From positions 1-64,000 of the forward strand of contig NZ_FQXI01000008.1 in assembly GCF_900129925.1 (NCBI RefSeq): a DNA stretch of 64,000 bases, written 5' to 3'. How positions within the stretch are numbered: position 1 is the first letter of the stretch; the number at the start of each line of letters is the position of its first letter. Shown piece after piece: positions 8,223 to 16,159 of the stretch. Origin of the DNA: Anaerosphaera aminiphila DSM 21120 (GTDB lineage: Bacteria > Bacillota > Clostridia > Tissierellales > Peptoniphilaceae). The translations under genes and the position numbers were made by a program. The notes below the pieces were generated by a model. The model did no database searches. It had not been told where the DNA came from and saw only the letters and a program-made list of their open reading frames with translations.

Positions 8223-9767
8223 TTAAACATATAGTGGAGCTCCAGGTCCTATTGGAAGTCCTAAAAGCATCCAAATTATCATCAACACTGTCCAAGATGC
8301 TAAAAATGCCATTGAATATGGAAGCATCATTGAAATTAGTGTTCCAAGTCCTGAATCCTTATCGTATTTTTGCATAAATACTACTATTACTGCAAAGTAA
8401 CTCATAAGTGGAGTTATAATATTTGTAGATGAATCTCCTATACGATATGCAACTTGAGTAAGTGCTGGGTGAAGTCCAAGTCTGTACATCATAGGTACGA
8501 ATATTGGAGCCATAATAGCCCACTTCGCTGATGCTGAACCCATAAATAAGTTTAGGAATGCAGCAATAAATATAAATAGTATTACCAGTGGAAGACCTGT
8601 TAGTCCTATACTTTGTAAAAACTCTGCCCCTGTTACTGATACTATTACTCCAAGTTTTGACTCACTGAAGTATGCAACAAATTGAGAAGCAAAGAATGCA
8701 AGTACCATGTATGCTCCCATTGACTCCATTGCTGATGTCATTGCTGAAACTAAGTCATGTGTAGTTTTAATTTTACCAATTGTCTTACCATAAATAAGAC
8801 CCGGTATTAAGAACAACAATAGTATTCCAGGTATTAACCCGTTATTTAAGAAGTTATTTAACTTCATTTCTCCACTTGCTTCATCAAGTGCTCTAAATAC
8901 TGCGTTTTCTGGGAACATTAAAAGTGCCATGATAACAACATAAATTAAAAGACCTATAAGAGCATTTCTAAGCCCTTTGTTCTCTAAATCTGAAACAGGT
9001 GTGTTGTCTGGTACATAGTCTCCAGTGTACTTTCCTAAGTTCTTTTCTACTACTTTGTCTGTTATAATTGTACCAACTATTGTAAGTACAAATGTTGACA
9101 CAATTAAAAAGTACCAGTTACAAGTAGGTGCTAACACCATATCAATTCCTGAAGCCTTTAACGCTTCATTTGTAATACCTGTAAGTAGTGGGTCTGTAGT
9201 TCCAAGCAAAAGGTTTGCTGAGAATCCTCCAGATACTCCTGCAAATGCTGCTGCAAGACCTGCTAGCGGATGACGTCCAGCCATTCCAAATATCATAGCT
9301 CCAATAGGAACAACTACAATATATCCTGCGTCAGATGCAATATTTGACATAATTCCGGCAAATACAACTATTGGTGTCAAAATTCTCGCATTTGCATTTA
9401 AAAGTAATTTTTTAAGAGTTGCGTCAAAAAGTCCAGTCCATTCAGCAACACCTACTCCAAGCATTGCAACAAGAACTGTTCCCAATGGAGCAAATCCTGT
9501 AAAATTAGTCGTAGCTGAGTTAAATATGTAACTTAACCCCTCTTTGTTTAAAAGTGAAAACGCACTTACAGTAACTTCTTCTGCCGCTTTTGCATCATAA
9601 TAAGTTACAGGATGTCCGACCCTTGAAACTATTTCTGATGCAATAATTACTATAACTGATAAAATAACAAATAATATTGCAGGGTGCGGTAGTTTATTAC
9701 CAATTCGTTCAACGCCTTTTAAAAAACCACCAATTTCTTGACTGTTTTTTTGTTTTTCATTTTTCAT
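8223..9767 (-). CDS. AbgT family transporter
   Basis: A 514-residue integral membrane protein of the AbgT family (p-aminobenzoyl-glutamate transporter; some members export sulfonamides). Recognisable stretches are NIASDAGYIVVVP, GRHPLAGLAAAFAGVSGG, LLLGTTDPLLTGIT and a C-terminal IGDSSTNIITPL. Around 11-13 hydrophobic segments are visible after a short charged N-terminus. AGGAGG precedes the ATG. It is divergent from the serine catabolic operon. Substrate is not known; import of p-aminobenzoyl-glutamate or a related acyl-amino acid is the family-level guess. Confidence 0.87.
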   Translation of the reverse strand: MKNEKQKNSQEIGGFLKGVERIGNKLPHPAILFVILSVIVIIASEIVSRVGHPVTYYDAKAAEEVTVSAFSLLNKEGLSYIFNSATTNFTGFAPLGTVLVAMLGVGVAEWTGLFDATLKKLLLNANARILTPIVVFAGIMSNIASDAGYIVVVPIGAMIFGMAGRHPLAGLAAAFAGVSGGFSANLLLGTTDPLLTGITNEALKASGIDMVLAPTCNWYFLIVSTFVLTIVGTIITDKVVEKNLGKYTGDYVPDNTPVSDLENKGLRNALIGLLIYVVIMALLMFPENAVFRALDEASGEMKLNNFLNNGLIPGILLLFLIPGLIYGKTIGKIKTTHDLVSAMTSAMESMGAYMVLAFFASQFVAYFSESKLGVIVSVTGAEFLQSIGLTGLPLVILFIFIAAFLNLFMGSASAKWAIMAPIFVPMMYRLGLHPALTQVAYRIGDSSTNIITPLMSYFAVIVVFMQKYDKDSGLGTLISMMLPYSMAFLASWTVLMIIWMLLGLPIGPGAPLYV

Positions 9768-10052
9768 ACTTATACCTCCTTATAAACTAAATTATACTAT
9801 ATGTGTTGAGCTTTCTGCAATCGTTTGTTTTTTTAATATTTATTTTATACATTCATTTACTCCTGTACTTTGTAAAAGTAAATTTACATTTTGTTTTACA
9901 AACTTTTTTATAAGATTATTTCGCTAATTGACTCATTTTTATCAATCTATAACTTTTTAATAATCTTATTTCTCTTCCTATATATATATTGTTATATTTA
10001 CTCATTTGCTGTATTATAATTATAGAATAAATTAAATGGGGAGGTTTTTTAT
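9768..10052. promoter_or_regulatory. Divergent abgT/sdaAB control region
   Basis: Towards abgT (minus) there is a -10 TATAAT (9791-9796) with TTGCAG (9815-9820) 18 bp upstream. Towards sdaAB (plus) there is a -10 TATAAT at 10015-10020 with no good -35. In between lies the perfect 10-bp palindrome GTAAATTTAC at 9878-9887. The same 10-mer occurs upstream of the transporter gene that starts at 63063. Confidence 0.5.
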
Positions 10053-10721
10053 ATGGCTGAATATAGTGCTTTTGATGTTCTGGGTCCAATAATGGTTGGT
10101 CCCTCTAGCTCACACACTGCAGGTGCTTGTAGAATTGCCAATACAGCAATGAAAATTTGTGGAAACGATTTTCTTTCTGTTGAATTTTTACTACACGGTT
10201 CCTTTGCTCTCACATATAAAGGTCACGGAACTGACAAGGCTCTTGTTGGTGGTATTATGGGATATGAGCCCGATGACGATAGAATTAAAACGTCATTTGA
10301 AATAGCAAAAGAAAAGGGAATAAACTATGAAATTAAAACTACTGATCTTGGTGAAATCTATCATCCAAATACAGTAAAAATTGTATTTCGCTTTGAAGAT
10401 AGACCTGACGAATATATTATTGGTACGTCTATTGGAGGCGGAGCAATAACTATTGTAAACATTAATGGGGTTCCTATCGAATTTAGGGGAGAATTCCCTA
10501 CAATTCTACTTCAATACAAAGAACAAAAGGGAGTTATCTCCTATGTGTCTTCACTATTGTCGGGAAATGATTACAATATAGAATCTATTAACACTGAAAA
10601 AGATAAGCTTACTGACGTTGTAACGCTTACTATAGAGATAAATAAACCTCTAACAGAAAACTTGAAGGCTGCAATTTTAGATGTAGATAGATTTTTATCA
10701 ACAAAATATGTGGAGGTATAA
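10053..10721 (+). CDS. sdaAB: L-serine dehydratase, beta subunit
   Basis: One of two chains of the oxygen-sensitive 4Fe-4S L-serine dehydratase that deaminates serine to pyruvate. The N-terminal half has the signature VLGPIMVGPSSSHTAGACRIAN. The C-terminal third, about residues 148-222, looks like an ACT domain, the usual serine-sensing part of this subunit. Length (222) is normal. GGGGAGG precedes the ATG. The stop lies 2 nt before the alpha-subunit start, so the two are translationally linked. Confidence 0.95.
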   Translation: MAEYSAFDVLGPIMVGPSSSHTAGACRIANTAMKICGNDFLSVEFLLHGSFALTYKGHGTDKALVGGIMGYEPDDDRIKTSFEIAKEKGINYEIKTTDLGEIYHPNTVKIVFRFEDRPDEYIIGTSIGGGAITIVNINGVPIEFRGEFPTILLQYKEQKGVISYVSSLLSGNDYNIESINTEKDKLTDVVTLTIEINKPLTENLKAAILDVDRFLSTKYVEV

Positions 10722-10723
10722 TA

Positions 10724-11599
10724 ATGTATAATACTGCAAAGGAAATTTTAGATGTCTGCAAGGAAAAAAACTGTCACATCTATGACTTAGTTCTCGCAGA
10801 AGAAATGAAGAGAGCAAAAAAAAGTGACAATGACATAAGAGCTCACCTTGATGAAATAATTGAAGTCATGGTCAACTCTTCTCTTGAAAATTTAAATAAA
10901 AAAAATACTACTAGATTTCAAATGACTGACGGTTTCGCACAAATGTGCAATGAATACCAGGAAAACAAAGAACCTATCATTGGAAAGTTCTTAATGAAAA
11001 CTATGGCAATGGCATTCTCCACTAGTGAAGTAAATGATGCAATGGGCAAAGTTGTAGCTGCGCCTACTGCTGGATCTTCAGGTATTATGCCTGCTACTAT
11101 TGTAGCTGCAAAGGAAAAATACGACCTTGACAATGAAACTATTCAAAATGGTATGTTGACTTCTATTGCTATTGGGCAGATAATAGCTAAATACGCCACC
11201 TTTGCTGGTGCTGGGGGCGGATGTCAAGCAGAGTGCGGTTCAGCTTCAGCAATGTCTGCAAGTGCACTGGTAACAATGCTTGGTGGAACACCTGAACAAG
11301 CTCTTCACGCAGCAAGTATAACCCTAGTAAACGTACTGGGACTTGTATGCGATCCTATAGCCGGCCTAGTACAATATCCTTGTACTTTTAGAAATGCGTC
11401 CGGCGTTATAAATGCATTTATTTCAGCTGATATGGCGCTAGCTGGCGTAACTTCCATAGTTCCCTTTGACGAGGTAGCTCAAGCAATGGGAGAAGTCGGA
11501 CGTGCAATGCCTGAGTCCCTAAGAGAAACTGGTATAGGCGGACTTGCAGGCACTAAAACCGGTCAGAGGATAAGGAGAGAATTTTTAGGAACAAAATAG
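10724..11599 (+). CDS. sdaAA: L-serine dehydratase, alpha subunit
   Basis: Catalytic chain of the 4Fe-4S serine dehydratase. The cysteines expected to hold the cluster are in AGGGCQAECGSA (Cys167/Cys171), CDPIAG (Cys209) and VQYPC (Cys220); the substrate-binding loop APTAGSSGIMPA is at 113-124. Its 291 residues match the family. It follows sdaAB by 2 nt and is followed closely by an amino-acid symporter, giving a serine uptake-and-deamination operon. Pyruvate made here could feed the pyruvate:ferredoxin oxidoreductase encoded at 28121. Confidence 0.95.
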   Translation: MYNTAKEILDVCKEKNCHIYDLVLAEEMKRAKKSDNDIRAHLDEIIEVMVNSSLENLNKKNTTRFQMTDGFAQMCNEYQENKEPIIGKFLMKTMAMAFSTSEVNDAMGKVVAAPTAGSSGIMPATIVAAKEKYDLDNETIQNGMLTSIAIGQIIAKYATFAGAGGGCQAECGSASAMSASALVTMLGGTPEQALHAASITLVNVLGLVCDPIAGLVQYPCTFRNASGVINAFISADMALAGVTSIVPFDEVAQAMGEVGRAMPESLRETGIGGLAGTKTGQRIRREFLGTK

Positions 11600-11616
11600 A
11601 ATAGGAGATGCAAAAA

Positions 11617-12840
11617 ATGACTGAAACAAAAAAGAAATTTAAGTTAGGGCTTATCCCAAAACTTTTAATTGCAATTATCCTTGGTATATTGGTTGGTTCA
11701 TATTTCCCACCAGTTATCACTCAAATTGCAGTTACAATTTCAGCAAACTTTGGTAAATTTTTAAACTTTATCATACCGCTGATGATTATAGCATTTGTAA
11801 CTAAAGGGATTGCCGACTTATCAGAAGGTGCCGGAAAACTACTTCTTGTAACTGTGTTAATAGCTTACTTATCAACACTTATAGCTGGTACGCTTTCTTA
11901 CACTATGGCAAGAACAATTTTCCCAAGTTTTTTAGAACCACAAATGGTAGAGCAAATTCAAACTGCTACTGATAAAAACTTAGCCGCTTTCTTTGAAATA
12001 CCACTTAATCCTATTATTGATGTTACTGCAGCCTTAGTTCTTGCATTTTTATTGGGACTATGTGTGTCTATTCTTAGACAAAAAGGCTCTGGAGATGGAT
12101 TTTATAAGCTTATCAACGAATTTAATGAAATCATAAATATGGTACTTGAAAAAGCAATAATTCCACTACTTCCACTGTTTATCTTTGGTAACTTTACAAA
12201 TATGGCCTACTCAGGTTCTGTATTTGCAATACTTCAAATATTCTTAAAGATTTTTGTATGTATAATAGCTCTTCACATATTGTACATAAGTGCAATGTTC
12301 ATAGTTGCATGTGCATATACCGGTAAAAATCCATTTAAGTCTATTAAAGAAGCACTACCTGCATACTTAACAGCAATTGGAACTCAATCTTCAGCTGCTA
12401 CAATTCCGGTTAACGTGGAGTGTAACAAGAAGATGGGAGTTTCTAAGCAAATAAGGGAGTTTGTAATTCCACTTTGTGCCACAGTTCACTTACCTGGCTC
12501 AATGATTACACTTACTGCCTGTGTGTATACACTTCTTGAAATGTATCAAATGCCACATAACTATGCACTTATAATTAAGTTTATAGCTATTTTAGGTATT
12601 GCAATGGTTGCAGCACCTGGTGCACCTGGTGGAGCTGTAATGAGTGCTCTTCCTTTCCTACCAGTAGTAGGAATTGCATCAGACAGTCCGCTGGCTTCAA
12701 TCTTGATAACTCTATATATAACTCAAGATAGCTTTGGAACTGCTGCCAACGTAACTGGCGACAACGCCGTTTCAATAATGGTAGAAAAAATATACTATAA
12801 ATACATTGTTAAAAGACCTATACCAAAAGAAGAAATGTAA
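11617..12840 (+). CDS. Dicarboxylate/amino acid:cation symporter, probable serine transporter
   Basis: A sodium- or proton-coupled transporter of the DAACS (glutamate/serine symporter) family with about 8 hydrophobic segments and the conserved C-terminal substrate loop region AAPGAPGGAVMS followed by DSFGTAANVTGDNA. The start is placed at ATG 11617 because AGGAG (11603-11607) directly abuts an earlier in-frame ATG at 11608 and has proper spacing only to 11617; the product is 407 residues. The serine dehydratase genes upstream suggest that it imports serine, possibly threonine. A strong terminator closes the operon. Confidence 0.87.
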   Translation: MTETKKKFKLGLIPKLLIAIILGILVGSYFPPVITQIAVTISANFGKFLNFIIPLMIIAFVTKGIADLSEGAGKLLLVTVLIAYLSTLIAGTLSYTMARTIFPSFLEPQMVEQIQTATDKNLAAFFEIPLNPIIDVTAALVLAFLLGLCVSILRQKGSGDGFYKLINEFNEIINMVLEKAIIPLLPLFIFGNFTNMAYSGSVFAILQIFLKIFVCIIALHILYISAMFIVACAYTGKNPFKSIKEALPAYLTAIGTQSSAATIPVNVECNKKMGVSKQIREFVIPLCATVHLPGSMITLTACVYTLLEMYQMPHNYALIIKFIAILGIAMVAAPGAPGGAVMSALPFLPVVGIASDSPLASILITLYITQDSFGTAANVTGDNAVSIMVEKIYYKYIVKRPIPKEEM

Positions 12841-12844
12841 TAAT

Positions 12845-12883
12845 AAAAAATACGCCTTCCAGCTTAGAAGGCGTATTTTTTAT
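12845..12883. terminator. Terminator after serine operon
   Basis: AAAAAATACGCCTTC and GAAGGCGTATTTTTT form a perfect 15-bp stem with a 7-nt loop; T runs are present on both strands. Confidence 0.93.
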
Positions 12884-13158
12884 TAAAACTTATATTGTAA
12901 ATAAAATAATTTACCACTTAACACAGTAAATTCTCAATCTCTTTTCTTCAATACATAAAAGACACTGAATTAAATTAGAAGCTAAACATCTTTTCTATAT
13001 TAATATTTCAATATAAAACTGTGAATTTTTAAAAGAATCCACTTTAACATCTTAGAATGGTTACCTCAATAAAACCAACTAACATAAAAGTGCCTACTTG
13101 ATTAATTAGTCATACTTTAATACCATTGTCTTATAATAGAAAAGGAGATTTTACAACT
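12884..13158. other. Intergenic stretch with little visible content
   Basis: This AT-rich gap between the serine operon terminator and the flavin-binding protein gene holds no ORF or hairpin that I can support. A TATAAT at 13132-13137 could be the -10 of the downstream gene but has no convincing -35 and would leave only a very short leader. Confidence 0.4.
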
Positions 13159-13560
13159 ATGAAAGAATTTTATGAATTATTAAATCAAAACAAAATCTGT
13201 ACCTTAGCTACATCTTCTAGTCACTCCCCTCGAGCATCAATTGTAGAATACATAATTGTTGATGATTCAATTTTATTCGCAACTTACCCGGATTCTATAA
13301 AGGCTAAAAACTTATCTGAAAATAAAAACATCAGTCTCTCAATTTCTTCACTTCCACAATTTTCAACTATTGATGGCGAAGTTTGTGAACCTACAGAATC
13401 TGAAAAAGATACCTATACTAAAATATTTTTAGAGAGAACACCTGAATTTTCTTCTTATGTGGTAAATTCAAGGTTACCTTTTACTTATTTTAAAATAAAA
13501 ATAAAAAAAGCTTTTTATAATGCATCAATGGACACAGAAACTAAAATCATTGAATTTTAG
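13159..13560 (+). CDS. Pyridoxamine 5'-phosphate oxidase-like FMN-binding protein
   Basis: A 133-residue single-domain protein of the FMN-binding split-barrel (PNPOx-like) family. The N-terminal pattern (M)KEFYELLNQNKICTLAT followed by PRASIVEYIIVDD and then KAKNLSENKNISLSI is typical of small members. The start is placed at ATG 13159, 11 nt after AAGGAG (13142-13147); the open frame runs back to a TTG at 13126 that lacks a ribosome binding site. The substrate is unknown; small relatives bind flavin, haem or F420 and handle oxidised small molecules. It is a single-gene unit. Confidence 0.75.
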   Translation: MKEFYELLNQNKICTLATSSSHSPRASIVEYIIVDDSILFATYPDSIKAKNLSENKNISLSISSLPQFSTIDGEVCEPTESEKDTYTKIFLERTPEFSSYVVNSRLPFTYFKIKIKKAFYNASMDTETKIIEF

Positions 13561-13580
13561 TAAAATATTTTTAATAATTA

Positions 13581-13620
13581 AGAGAGGTTAGAGAAAACCA
13601 AAATTTTCTCTAACCTCTCT
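13581..13620. repeat. Perfect 17-bp inverted repeat
   Basis: Arms at 13581-13597 and 13604-13620 (AGAGAGGTTAGAGAAAA and its exact complement) with a 6-nt loop. It follows the flavin-binding protein gene and could end its transcript, but neither strand has a T run after the stem, so it is not a typical intrinsic terminator. Confidence 0.8.
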
Positions 13621-13650
13621 TACCCCGCTTTTGAAGTGATTAAATTGTTT

Positions 13651-13706
13651 TATAACTTGTCTAATCTTGGGCTTTTCATAATCTAAAAAGCCTAAACAAA
13701 GTTATA
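13651..13706 (-). terminator. Composite hairpin after the DUF1624 gene
   Basis: TATAACTT (13651-13658) pairs with AAGTTATA (13699-13706), and inside it GGCTTTT (13670-13676) pairs with AAAAGCC (13686-13692). It lies 14-70 nt past the stop of the minus-strand gene ending at 13720, so a role in termination or 3'-end protection is likely. It lacks a clear T run. Confidence 0.45.
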
Positions 13707-13719
13707 TAGTAATCTTTCA

Positions 13720-14457
13720 CTATGTTATAAATTTACTTATTATAAATAACACGGCGTATATTACAACTTGATGCAGCAAATATATTATAAGGCTTCTTTC
13801 TCCAATATATGAGAGTATATTTGGCTTTCCCATAGGAGATAAGTATCCCTTTTCCTCTACCACTATTCCCATATAAAATCCAACTACAAAGATAAAAAAC
13901 CATGGCACTATTGGAAAATAATCCACTGACGAAAATCCCGCGTGAGGAAGTCCAACTATAAAAGTGTACTTTAAACTATATAAAAATTCAGGTACATTTA
14001 TTTTTGTAAATCCCAAATTTAAATATCCACTTGGCAAGTTATAAAACACCACAAACAACAGTAAAAACATTAAAATTCCCAAGTACTTATTTATTTTTAA
14101 CAGGCCTTTTTCAATTAGCCCTATTATAAAAATAGAAGCACCTATTAAACTTAAAATTCCAAATAGTACATAGTCATCGGAGTCAAATAGATAAGTTGCA
14201 ATAGTTATTACAAAGCCCAGCGCAAAAATATATGCACCTCTTTTTTTGTAGCTTTTATAAAACCTAAGGCTTATTCCCGATACAATTAAAAATATTATAA
14301 CTGTGGAAACTTGCCACACTTCTGCAACTCTTCCATGTAGAAATTCAATTTTATAATTAAAAAAATAAACTAAATCATAGAGTATGTGGTAGATTACCAT
14401 ACTTATAATCATAAGCCCTCTAACCATATCCACATAATAATTTCTACCTTTTTTCAA
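13720..14457 (-). CDS. DUF1624 / heparan-alpha-glucosaminide N-acetyltransferase-like membrane protein
   Basis: A multi-spanning membrane protein with about 7 hydrophobic segments. The N-terminal signature YYVDMVRGLMIISMVIYHILYD matches the DUF1624 family, related to acyltransferases that move acetyl groups across membranes. The open frame begins at a GTG at 14466, but AGAGGTGAG lies directly on it; the TTG at 14457 has correct spacing, gives a product starting MKKGRNYYVD of 246 residues, and removes the overlap with nfo. It is probably co-transcribed with nfo. Substrate unknown. Confidence 0.78.
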   Translation of the reverse strand: MKKGRNYYVDMVRGLMIISMVIYHILYDLVYFFNYKIEFLHGRVAEVWQVSTVIIFLIVSGISLRFYKSYKKRGAYIFALGFVITIATYLFDSDDYVLFGILSLIGASIFIIGLIEKGLLKINKYLGILMFLLLFVVFYNLPSGYLNLGFTKINVPEFLYSLKYTFIVGLPHAGFSSVDYFPIVPWFFIFVVGFYMGIVVEEKGYLSPMGKPNILSYIGERSLIIYLLHQVVIYAVLFIISKFIT

Positions 14458-14458
14458 G

Positions 14459-15301
14459 CTACTCACCTCTTAGAGATTTTAAGAGTTCAATTTCTTCTCT
14501 ATGTCCTAAATTATCTAAAGGCGTTTCTAAATAAAATGGCAAATTTCTTAATTTTGGATGATTAATTATATTTTTAAAAGCATCTATTCCAATACTTCCC
14601 TTGCCAATTTCCTCATGTCTGTCCTTGTGTGAGCCCATTGGATTTTTAGAGTCGTTTAAGTGAATGGCCTTTAATTTATCCAATCCTACAATTCTGTCAA
14701 ACTCCTTCAATACTCCATCTAAATCATCTACAATATTGTATCCTGCATCGTAAACATGGCAAGTATCCAAGCAAACTCCCAACTTGTCTTTTAAGTTTAC
14801 TCTGTCAATTATCATTTTTAGCTCTTCAAACTTGCTACCAACTTCTGTTCCCTTTCCACTCATAGTTTCAAGTAGTACCGTTGTGTTCATATCTTCAAAT
14901 AGTATATTGTTTAATAATTTTGAAATTTCCTCCACTGCATAGTCTATTCCCTGCTTGAGATGACTTCCCGGGTGAAAATTATATAGGTTTCCGGCAAAGT
15001 ACTCCATTCTCTTTAAATCATCTTCCATAACTTCAAATGCAAATTCTCTAACATACTCTTTATCTGAACATGGGTTTAAGGTGTAGGGAGCGTGACAAAG
15101 TATTTTTCCAAAATTATTTTCTGATAAAAGCTCTTTTAGCTTATCTGCATCTTTGTAGTCAAATTCTTTTGCCTTTGAACCTCTTGGATTTCTCATAAAA
15201 AATTGAAAAGTATTTGAATCTGCTTCCACTGAATAGTTAAATAGACCTTCAAATCCCTCGTCCATAGACTGATGTGCTCCAATTATAAATTTATCTTTCA
15301 T
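14459..15301 (-). CDS. nfo: Endonuclease IV (AP endonuclease)
   Basis: A TIM-barrel, zinc-dependent apurinic/apyrimidinic endonuclease of base-excision repair. The three classical signatures are visible: [13 protein letters not shown] (central Glu ligand), [15 protein letters not shown] (Asp and His ligands) and [20 protein letters not shown] (His/Asp ligands). Length of 280 is usual. GAGGAAG precedes the ATG. The gene is divergent from the wal operon and shares a transcript direction with the DUF1624 gene that follows it. Confidence 0.95.
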   Translation of the reverse strand: MKDKFIIGAHQSMDEGFEGLFNYSVEADSNTFQFFMRNPRGSKAKEFDYKDADKLKELLSENNFGKILCHAPYTLNPCSDKEYVREFAFEVMEDDLKRMEYFAGNLYNFHPGSHLKQGIDYAVEEISKLLNNILFEDMNTTVLLETMSGKGTEVGSKFEELKMIIDRVNLKDKLGVCLDTCHVYDAGYNIVDDLDGVLKEFDRIVGLDKLKAIHLNDSKNPMGSHKDRHEEIGKGSIGIDAFKNIINHPKLRNLPFYLETPLDNLGHREEIELLKSLRGE

Positions 15302-15440
15302 ATCTTCCTCTTTTACAATTATATTTTCAACTTCTATTCTATCATTCTTTACATATTAACTTAAAGCTTTACTAAAGTTTATTATTAATTTTTTAATTAA
15401 TCTGCTACAATTGTATATATTCGAAAGTATAGTGTCTTTT

Positions 15441-15449
15441 TGATATAAT
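15441..15449 (+). promoter_or_regulatory. walR extended -10 promoter
   Basis: TGATATAAT (extended -10) lies 19 nt before the walR ATG; the hexamer 17 bp upstream is a poor -35, which extended -10 promoters tolerate. AAAGGAGGG follows as the ribosome binding site. Confidence 0.65.
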
Positions 15450-15467
15450 AAGAAAAGGAGGGATTTT

Positions 15468-16157
15468 ATGAACGAAAAAATTCTTGTTGTTGACGATGAA
15501 GTGGCAATAGCTGAAATAATTGAATATAATTTAAAACGTGAGGGATACAGTGTCTCTACAGCATTTGACGGAAGAGAAGGCCTTGACATGTTAGACAAGG
15601 AAAGTTTTGATCTGATAATACTGGATGTCATGATGCCTAAAATCGACGGATTCACAGTTTTAAAAGAACTTAGAAAAAACTATCGTACACCTGTTATTAT
15701 GCTCACTGCAAAGGAAGAAGAAGTTGATAAAATCTTAGGACTTGAACTTGGGGCTGACGACTATGTTGTCAAACCTTTTTCCATGAGAGAGCTAACTGCT
15801 CGCATTAAGGCGATTTTAAGACGCCGCGACTTTGAAGTTTCCAATATTGAAGAACCTCAAATAATAGAAGCCCAAGATTTAATTATAGATTTGACAAAAT
15901 ATGAAATTAGAAAAAAGGGAAAGGTAATAGAACTCACCCTTAGAGAATATGAACTTTTAAAGTACTTAGCTTCTCACCCCGGCCAAGTTTTTTCCAGAGA
16001 GTTACTTTTAAATGAAGTGTGGGAATACGGCTACTACGGGGATATTAGAACAGTAGACGTGACTGTTAGAAGACTTAGAGAAAAAATAGAGGACAAGGAC
16101 AAAGACTACAAGTATATAATGACTAAGCGCGGTGTGGGATACTACTTTGGAGGATAA
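15468..16157 (+). CDS. walR: Response regulator WalR (YycF)
   Basis: An OmpR-type response regulator of the WalRK system, which controls cell-wall hydrolases and wall homeostasis in low-GC Gram-positives. The receiver domain (about 1-120) has the acidic pair Asp9/Asp10, the phospho-acceptor Asp53 in ILDVMMPKIDG, and the TAKEEEVDKILGLELGADDYVVKPF block. The winged-helix domain ends with RTVDVTVRRLREKIED and RGVGYYF. Identification as WalR rather than another OmpR member rests on the walK-walH-walI-walJ genes that follow in the canonical order. Confidence 0.95.
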   Translation: MNEKILVVDDEVAIAEIIEYNLKREGYSVSTAFDGREGLDMLDKESFDLIILDVMMPKIDGFTVLKELRKNYRTPVIMLTAKEEEVDKILGLELGADDYVVKPFSMRELTARIKAILRRRDFEVSNIEEPQIIEAQDLIIDLTKYEIRKKGKVIELTLREYELLKYLASHPGQVFSRELLLNEVWEYGYYGDIRTVDVTVRRLREKIEDKDKDYKYIMTKRGVGYYFGG

Positions 16158-16159
16158 TA

